NCBI GenBank assembly: GCA_903927295.1
Contig: CAIYMN010000122.1
Span: forward strand, 1 to 39,255
Direction of reading: 5' to 3'
Length of the DNA: 39,255 nucleotides
Source of the DNA: an uncultured beta proteobacterium
GTDB taxonomy: Bacteria > Pseudomonadota > Gammaproteobacteria > Burkholderiales > Burkholderiaceae_C
Under the pieces are notes generated by a model that saw nothing but the letters and a program-made list of their open reading frames with translations, did no database searches and was not told the DNA's origin. This document shows, one piece after another, positions 33,816-39,255 of the stretch (positions are counted from its first letter, which is position 1; each line of letters opens with the position of its first letter). Both the position numbers and the translations under genes were made by a program.

Positions 33816-33843
33816 CTTGAAATATCCCCACTCAGCCCAAGGT
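33816..33843 (+). promoter_or_regulatory. Candidate heat-shock (sigma-32) promoter of clpB
   Basis: CTTGAAA (33816-33822) matches the sigma-32 -35 element, and after 13 bp CCCAAGGT (33836-33843) partly matches the C-rich -10 element. It lies about 30 bp before the clpB ATG. The -10 match is imperfect; a CCCC lies closer but at the wrong spacing. Confidence 0.45.
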
Positions 33844-33873
33844 GAATGTCAATCAAGGACAAAGGGGATTGCC

Positions 33874-36486
33874 ATGCGGATGGAAAAGTTGACGACCAAG
33901 TTTCAGGAAGCCCTGAGCGATGCTCAGACCTTGGCTTTGGGCCAGGACCATGCCTACATCGAACCGGTTCACGTTCTGATAGCCATGTTGCGCCAGGAAG
34001 ACGGTCCCAAGGCACTGTTGCAGCGGGCCGGCGTGAACGTGGCGGGGCTGCTTGGTGCCGCTGATCTCGCCATGAAGAGGCTGCCGGAAGTTCAGGGTCA
34101 GGAGCAGGTTCAGATCGGGCGAGACATGGTCTCCCTGCTGCAATCGGCCGAGAAGGAATCGATCAAGCGTGGCGACCAGTTTGTTGCCGGCGAACTGTTC
34201 CTGTTGGTGCTGTCAGACAGCAAGCAGGATATTGGCCGCCTGGTGCGCGATAACGGCTTGACCCGCAAATCGCTCGAAGCAGCCATCGACGCCGTGCGCG
34301 GCGGTCAGAAGGTCGACAGCGCTGACGCCGAAGATCAGCGCGAATCGCTGAAGAAATATTGTCTGGACCTGACCGAGCGTGCCCGCATGGGGAAACTTGA
34401 TCCGGTCATCGGTCGTGACGACGAAATCCGGCGTGCCATTCAGGTGCTGCAGCGCCGCACCAAGAACAACCCGGTCTTGATAGGCGAGCCCGGTGTCGGA
34501 AAGACCGCCATCGTCGAGGGTCTCGCGCAACGCATTGTCGCCGGCGAGGTGCCTGATTCACTCAAGGGCAAGCGTGTCCTGTCGCTCGACATGGCGTCCC
34601 TGCTGGCCGGGGCCAAGTTCCGTGGCGAGTTCGAGGAGCGTCTGAAAAACGTCTTGAAGGACCTGGCGAAAGACGAGGGGCAAACGATCGTCTTCATCGA
34701 TGAGTTGCACACCATGGTCGGTGCCGGCAAGGCCGAGGGCGCCATGGATGCCGGCAACATGCTCAAGCCCGCACTGGCGCGTGGTGAACTGCATTGCGTC
34801 GGTGCCACCACACTCGACGAGTACCGCAAGTACATTGAAAAGGACGCTGCGCTGGAGCGCCGGTTCCAGAAGATCCTGGTGGGTGAACCGACGGTGGAGG
34901 CGACCATTGCCATTCTGCGCGGACTGCAGGCACGTTACGAAGCGCACCACGGTGTACAGATCACCGATCCTGCCATCGTGGCCGCCGCCGAGCTCAGTCA
35001 TCGCTACATCACGGACCGGTTCCTGCCGGACAAGGCGATCGACCTGATTGACGAGGCTGCCTCCAAGATCAAGATCGAGCTCGACTCCAAACCGGAGGTC
35101 ATGGACAAGCTGGATCGCCGCTTGATTCAGTTGCAGATCGAGCGTGAAGCCGTACGGCGCGAGAAGGATGAAGCCTCGCAAAAGCGCTTTGCTCTGATTG
35201 AAGAAGAGATTGCCAAGCTGCAGAAAGAGATTGCCGATCTGGACGAAATCTGGAAGGCCGAAAAGGCGCAGGCGCAAGGCTCCAAGGCCATCATGCAGGA
35301 GATCGAAAAACTACGTTTCGAGATCGAGGAGTTGACTCGCAAAGGCGACTTCAACCGGGCCGGTGAGCTGCAGTATGGCAAATTGCCCGGGTTGGAAAAA
35401 CAGCTCAAGGACGCGCAGACCAATGAAGCCGGCAAGGCAAAAAGTGCCAAGGATGGTGGGCGTCCGCAATTGTTGCGCACCATGGTAGGTGCCGAGGAAA
35501 TCGCCGAGGTGGTGAGTCGCGCCACCGGCATTCCTGTCTCCAAGATGATGCAAGGCGAGCGCGACAAACTGCTGCTCATGGAAGACCGGTTGCACCAGCG
35601 CGTGGTGGGTCAGGACGAAGCGATCCGGGCCGTGGCCAATGCCATCCGGCGCTCCCGTGCGGGCCTGTCAGATCCGAATCGACCGACCGGCTCTTTCCTT
35701 TTCCTTGGCCCGACGGGCGTCGGCAAGACAGAACTGTGCAAGGCTCTGGCAGGCTTTCTGTTTGACAGCGAGGATCACCTTGTGCGCATCGACATGAGTG
35801 AGTTCATGGAAAAACACTCGGTGGCTCGTCTGATTGGCGCTCCACCCGGCTATGTTGGTTACGAGGAGGGTGGTTACCTGACGGAAGCAGTGCGCCGCAA
35901 GCCCTACAGTGTTCTGCTGCTTGACGAAGTCGAGAAGGCACATCCCGATGTGTTCAATGTGTTGTTGCAGGTGCTCGATGATGGTCGTCTGACCGATGGT
36001 CACGGTCGCACGGTGGACTTCAAGAACACCGTGATCGTGATGACCAGCAACATCGGCTCCCACATGATTCAGAGCATGGTCGGGCAGGACAGCGAGGATA
36101 TCAAGGACGCCGTCACCGATGAACTGAAGAATCACTTCCGTCCGGAATTCCTGAACCGCATTGACGAGACCGTGGTGTTCCATGCACTTGACGCCTCCCA
36201 CATTGCCAAGATTGCCGGTATCCAGATCAGGGTGTTGCAGGAACGTCTGGCCAAGATGGACCTGGTACTTGAAGTGTCGCCGGCGGCACTGGCTGAACTC
36301 GCGAAGGTCGGATTCGATCCGGTGTTTGGGGCCCGGCCTCTCAAGCGTGCGATACAGCAGCGCATCGAGAATCCGCTGTCCAGGTTGCTGCTTGAAGGCA
36401 AGTTCGCGCCCAAGGATGTGATCCCGGTCGATGTTGATCCGATCCGCGCACCGGGGCAGTTCACGTTCGAGCGCGTCGTGCACTGA
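33874..36486 (+). CDS. clpB: ATP-dependent chaperone ClpB
   Basis: This 870-residue AAA+ disaggregase works with DnaK to rescue aggregated proteins after heat stress. From the N terminus: the double ClpN domain (about 1-150, starting [20 protein letters not shown]); the first AAA+ module with Walker A GEPGVGKT (204-211) and [13 protein letters not shown]; the long coiled-coil middle domain (about 400-530), the mark of ClpB; and the second AAA+ module with Walker A GPTGVGKT (612-619) and [16 protein letters not shown]. There is no IGF loop, so it does not partner ClpP. The middle domain is a few residues longer than in E. coli. The ATG at 33874 has AAGGGG upstream; a second ATG two codons later is equivalent. 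Confidence 0.97.
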   Translation: MRMEKLTTKFQEALSDAQTLALGQDHAYIEPVHVLIAMLRQEDGPKALLQRAGVNVAGLLGAADLAMKRLPEVQGQEQVQIGRDMVSLLQSAEKESIKRGDQFVAGELFLLVLSDSKQDIGRLVRDNGLTRKSLEAAIDAVRGGQKVDSADAEDQRESLKKYCLDLTERARMGKLDPVIGRDDEIRRAIQVLQRRTKNNPVLIGEPGVGKTAIVEGLAQRIVAGEVPDSLKGKRVLSLDMASLLAGAKFRGEFEERLKNVLKDLAKDEGQTIVFIDELHTMVGAGKAEGAMDAGNMLKPALARGELHCVGATTLDEYRKYIEKDAALERRFQKILVGEPTVEATIAILRGLQARYEAHHGVQITDPAIVAAAELSHRYITDRFLPDKAIDLIDEAASKIKIELDSKPEVMDKLDRRLIQLQIEREAVRREKDEASQKRFALIEEEIAKLQKEIADLDEIWKAEKAQAQGSKAIMQEIEKLRFEIEELTRKGDFNRAGELQYGKLPGLEKQLKDAQTNEAGKAKSAKDGGRPQLLRTMVGAEEIAEVVSRATGIPVSKMMQGERDKLLLMEDRLHQRVVGQDEAIRAVANAIRRSRAGLSDPNRPTGSFLFLGPTGVGKTELCKALAGFLFDSEDHLVRIDMSEFMEKHSVARLIGAPPGYVGYEEGGYLTEAVRRKPYSVLLLDEVEKAHPDVFNVLLQVLDDGRLTDGHGRTVDFKNTVIVMTSNIGSHMIQSMVGQDSEDIKDAVTDELKNHFRPEFLNRIDETVVFHALDASHIAKIAGIQIRVLQERLAKMDLVLEVSPAALAELAKVGFDPVFGARPLKRAIQQRIENPLSRLLLEGKFAPKDVIPVDVDPIRAPGQFTFERVVH

Positions 36487-36563
36487 TTCGGCAAGTATCA
36501 TCGGCCTCAGGCTTTTTCCTAGCCGGCTCGATCGACCGGCGAATGCCTGACAGGGAGTTATCA

Positions 36564-39255
36564 ATGGGTATTCTCAAGTGCGCTGGCAGCGGTGTCGCCA
36601 GGCGTTTGCTGTTGGCATGTTTCAGCGCGTTGCTGGCCTTGCCACTGCTTGCACAGGTGGCCGTTGCGCTGCCGCCTGGCGTGTCGCGTATGCAGACAGT
36701 CGAGGGCATCACACAATATCAGCTAGCCAATGGGTTGAAGGTGCTACTGGCGAGCGATCTGGCTGACGAGAGGGTGACAGTGAACCTCACGTACATGGTC
36801 GGATCCCGTCATGAAGGCTATGGTGAATCCGGCATGGCGCATTTGCTTGAACACCTGATCTTCAAGGGAACGCCCGGGACGGTGGACCCAAAGGCGGAGT
36901 TCCGCAAGCGTGGCTTCACCTTCAACGGCACGACCTCGGCCGACCGAACCAATTACTACGCCACCTTTGTTTCCAGTCAGGAATCGCTGGATTGGTACAT
37001 TGGCTGGCAGGCTGATGCGATGGTCAACAGTTTCATCGCGAAGAAGGATCTGGACAGCGAAATGACCGTGGTGCGCAGCGAATTCGAGATCGCCGGCAAC
37101 AACCCCTTTGCCACCTTGTCGCAACGTGTGACGGCAGCCGCCTATCCCTGGCACAACTATGGCAAATCCACCATTGGCAACCGGGCAGACATTGAAAATG
37201 TTGACATTTCGCGACTGCAGTCCTTCTACCAGCGTTACTACCGTCCGGACAACGCGGTATTGATGGTGGCCGGCAAGTTTGACGCGGCCGCCACCCTGAC
37301 TGCCGTTCAAAAGTCTTTTGGTGCGATGGTCAGGCCTGCCCGACCGGTTCCGCTGACGTACACGCTGGAGCCCGTGCAGGACGGTGAACGCAGCGTGGTG
37401 GTTCGCCGACCGGCCAGTGCGCAGTTGATCCTTGCCAGTTATCACGCGCCGGCGGCCTTGCATTCGGACAATATTGCCCTGGCGGTAGTGGTAACTGCGC
37501 TGGGCGACGTCCCTTCGGGGCGCCTGCACAAGGCCCTGGTTGAGAGCAAGCTGGCACAGGCGGTCTTCGTCGGTACTGAACGCCGGCGAGAGGCGAGCAG
37601 CCTCGTCTTCGGCACCGCTTTTGCTCCGGAAGATGATCCGCTGCCACGACAAAAACTGCTGCTTGACATCGTCGAGAACATGGCCAAGGAGCCGCTGCGT
37701 CAGGATGAATTTGATCGCGCGAAGGCCAAGATCGAGAAGAATCTGGAACTGGCGTTTGCCAACGCCGCGGCGGTTGCGCAGGGCGCGCTGCAATTTGAGG
37801 TTCTGGGGGACTGGCGTGCGATGTTTGTGGACCGCGAGCGCATGAAGGCCGTGACACTGGAAGATGTCAATCGGGTTGCGCGCAGCTATCTGCTGGCTGA
37901 CAACCGCACGCTGGGCCACCTGGTGCCGACCAAGACGCCTGTGCGCGCGCCGGAGATCGGCCTGCCCGATGTCGCAGCCTACCTGCAGGGCTACACGCTG
38001 AGCGAAAAAGGGCTGGAATCGAGTGCTTTTGATTTCAGCACGCGCTCGCTCAATGAGAAAGTCGACTTCTCCAGCACTCCGGGCGGCATCAAGGCCGCAC
38101 TGCTGCCCAAGCCGGTACGCGGTGATCTGGTCAAACTCGGCGTCTCGTTCAAGTTCGGCAACCTGGAGTCGCTGCGCCAGCAAGGGGCCGCCGCCATGCT
38201 GGCAGGTCAGATGCTGGACAAGGGGACGACCAGCATGACGCGACAGCAGATTCATGACGAGCAGGTGCGACTCGGCGCCGCCCTGTCGCTGCATTTTGGC
38301 GAAGAGGGTGGTGCGCTGACTTTGACCGTCAAGAAGGAAAATGCCATGGCTGCGCTGGCGCTGGCTACCCGGATGCTCAGGGAGTCGATCTTTCCGCCGG
38401 CCGAATTCGAAGAAGTTCGGGCAGCGCAGATCAAGGCGCTGCAAGGGCAACTCAAGGACAAGTCGGCGCAGGCGCATAACGCCTGGAGTCGCTACGGCAT
38501 TCCCTATGCCAAAGGGGACCCGCGCTACCTCTACAGCCTGGAGGAAACGTTGCAGGAACTCACGGCCGTGACGCGTGATCAGGCTTATGCCTTTTACCAA
38601 CGCTTCTACGGTGCGCAAGATGCCCAGATCGCCGTTCTCGGGCCTATCGATGCAGCGCAGGTCAAACAACAGTTCGCGCTGGCGCTGGACGGTTGGCGGG
38701 CGCCGCAAGCCTGGCAGCGGGTCGAGCAGCCGCTGATTGAGCGCACGCCGGCGCGTCTGGTTTTTGATACACCTGACAAAAGCAACGCGAGCCTCTCCGC
38801 CTACCATGGGCTGCCGCTTCGTGCCGGCCAGTTTGACTGGCAGGACTACGCCATGTCTTTGGCCACGCGCATTTTTGGTGGTGGGCCGGGATCCCGGCTC
38901 TGGCTTCGTTTGCGTGAAACCGGTGGTTTGAGTTACAGCGCGGGTGCTTCTTACAGTGCCAGCCGCTACGAGGCCAGCGCCCGCTTTTCGATGAGCGCCG
39001 AGGTCTCGCCCGCCAAGGTCAGCGCGGCAGAGGCAGCGCTCAAGGAGGAGTTGCTGCGCTCGCTGGGCGACGGTTTCACGGCGGCCGAAGTTGAAACATT
39101 CAAGCGCCAACTTCTCGCTGACCGTCTGCGCGGTCGCTCTGGCGACGCCTGGGCGCTGGCCTTCATGGGCGACCGGATGGAGTTCGGTCAAACGCCCGAT
39201 GCCTACGAAAGAGGGGACGCCCTGATCGAGTCCCTGACGACCGAGCAGGTCAACA
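36564..39255 (+). CDS. Secreted M16-family zinc metalloprotease (cut by window edge)
   Basis: The first 897 codons are present and no stop is reached. The N terminus is a signal peptide (RR, then LLLACFSALLALPLLA, residues 15-30), so the protein is probably periplasmic. The first M16 domain has the inverted zinc motif HLLEH (93-97) after GYGESGMA and a downstream glutamate near 173 in VVRSEFE, so it should be catalytic. A second M16-type domain (about 500-890) lacks the motif but has GGGPGSRLWLRLRETGGLSY, the Arg/Tyr pair that positions substrate in pitrilysin-type clamshells. It resembles the two-domain periplasmic pitrilysin/PqqL-like enzymes that degrade peptides. CAGGGAG lies about 9 bp before the ATG. 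It follows clpB after 77 bp on the same strand. Confidence 0.9.
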   Translation, partial: MGILKCAGSGVARRLLLACFSALLALPLLAQVAVALPPGVSRMQTVEGITQYQLANGLKVLLASDLADERVTVNLTYMVGSRHEGYGESGMAHLLEHLIFKGTPGTVDPKAEFRKRGFTFNGTTSADRTNYYATFVSSQESLDWYIGWQADAMVNSFIAKKDLDSEMTVVRSEFEIAGNNPFATLSQRVTAAAYPWHNYGKSTIGNRADIENVDISRLQSFYQRYYRPDNAVLMVAGKFDAAATLTAVQKSFGAMVRPARPVPLTYTLEPVQDGERSVVVRRPASAQLILASYHAPAALHSDNIALAVVVTALGDVPSGRLHKALVESKLAQAVFVGTERRREASSLVFGTAFAPEDDPLPRQKLLLDIVENMAKEPLRQDEFDRAKAKIEKNLELAFANAAAVAQGALQFEVLGDWRAMFVDRERMKAVTLEDVNRVARSYLLADNRTLGHLVPTKTPVRAPEIGLPDVAAYLQGYTLSEKGLESSAFDFSTRSLNEKVDFSSTPGGIKAALLPKPVRGDLVKLGVSFKFGNLESLRQQGAAAMLAGQMLDKGTTSMTRQQIHDEQVRLGAALSLHFGEEGGALTLTVKKENAMAALALATRMLRESIFPPAEFEEVRAAQIKALQGQLKDKSAQAHNAWSRYGIPYAKGDPRYLYSLEETLQELTAVTRDQAYAFYQRFYGAQDAQIAVLGPIDAAQVKQQFALALDGWRAPQAWQRVEQPLIERTPARLVFDTPDKSNASLSAYHGLPLRAGQFDWQDYAMSLATRIFGGGPGSRLWLRLRETGGLSYSAGASYSASRYEASARFSMSAEVSPAKVSAAEAALKEELLRSLGDGFTAAEVETFKRQLLADRLRGRSGDAWALAFMGDRMEFGQTPDAYERGDALIESLTTEQVN

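Noticed and set aside
36522-36540. GCCGG/CCGGC hairpin after clpB as a terminator
   Set aside because: Only 5 bp of stem with a 9-nt loop and no T tract after it; a short T run lies before it instead.
36744-39191. Open frame of 815 codons on the minus strand inside the M16 protease gene
   Set aside because: It is a shadow of the GC-rich coding strand. The translation is Arg/Gln/His/Gly-rich with no domain, and the plus strand encodes a clear signal peptide and zinc motif.

Overview
The window looks like chromosomal DNA of a betaproteobacterium of the order Burkholderiales, most likely Comamonadaceae (a Polaromonas/Rhodoferax-type genome). The evidence is GC-rich coding sequence, the gene orders surE-pcm-nlpD-rlmD, rpsF-priB-rpsR-rplI-dnaB and hom-thrC-mobB-moeA-moaD-moaE, and a GC-rich hairpin repeat near 3.3 kb of a type I remember from that family. 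Genes are dense on both strands. No prophage, insertion sequence, CRISPR array, rRNA or tRNA was seen.

Region 1 (1-7216) is a lactate utilisation locus. On the minus strand, lutA-lutC-lutB and a D-lactate dehydrogenase-like flavin/iron-sulfur fusion are joined by consecutive 4-bp ATGA stop/start overlaps, and a lactate permease gene cut by the window edge follows. A divergent FadR-type GntR repressor gene faces them. Two TGGT-N3-ACCA operators lie between, one over each predicted promoter. The locus can be read as import of lactate, oxidation of both stereoisomers to pyruvate, and control by lactate.

Region 2 (7209-14893) holds a quinone oxidoreductase-like gene, then surE-pcm-nlpD followed directly by rlmD with no rpoS between, a small one-helix protein, a glyoxalase-family gene set in the most gene-poor stretch, a Bax inhibitor-1 family membrane protein and a GlcG/HbpS-like protein. 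Region 3 (14904-20641) is gluconeogenic: ppsR diverges from ppsA, and ppsA is followed after 2 bp by an unusual sodium:solute symporter in which the small-subunit domain is fused to the large subunit and a long charged helical insert is present. Region 4 (20637-25984) is the rpsF-priB-rpsR-rplI operon with a hairpin in its leader and a strong terminator, then dnaB, then convergent phoH-family and bcp genes.

Region 5 (26131-39255) has an Mth938-like gene diverging from alaA-hom-thrC-mobB-moeA-moaD-moaE (alanine and threonine synthesis running into molybdenum cofactor synthesis with overlapping genes). It continues with an unrecognised conserved-looking protein that may be read from a leaderless mRNA, divergent clpB with a heat-shock-like promoter, and a signal-peptide M16 zinc protease cut by the right edge.

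Most of the window is well-understood housekeeping. The parts most worth a second look are the fused symporter coupled to ppsA, the repeat that encodes the start of the lactate dehydrogenase, the paired lactate operators, the missing rpoS, the rpsF leader hairpin and the predicted leaderless gene at 33.8 kb. I did not find a clear candidate for an entirely new system.
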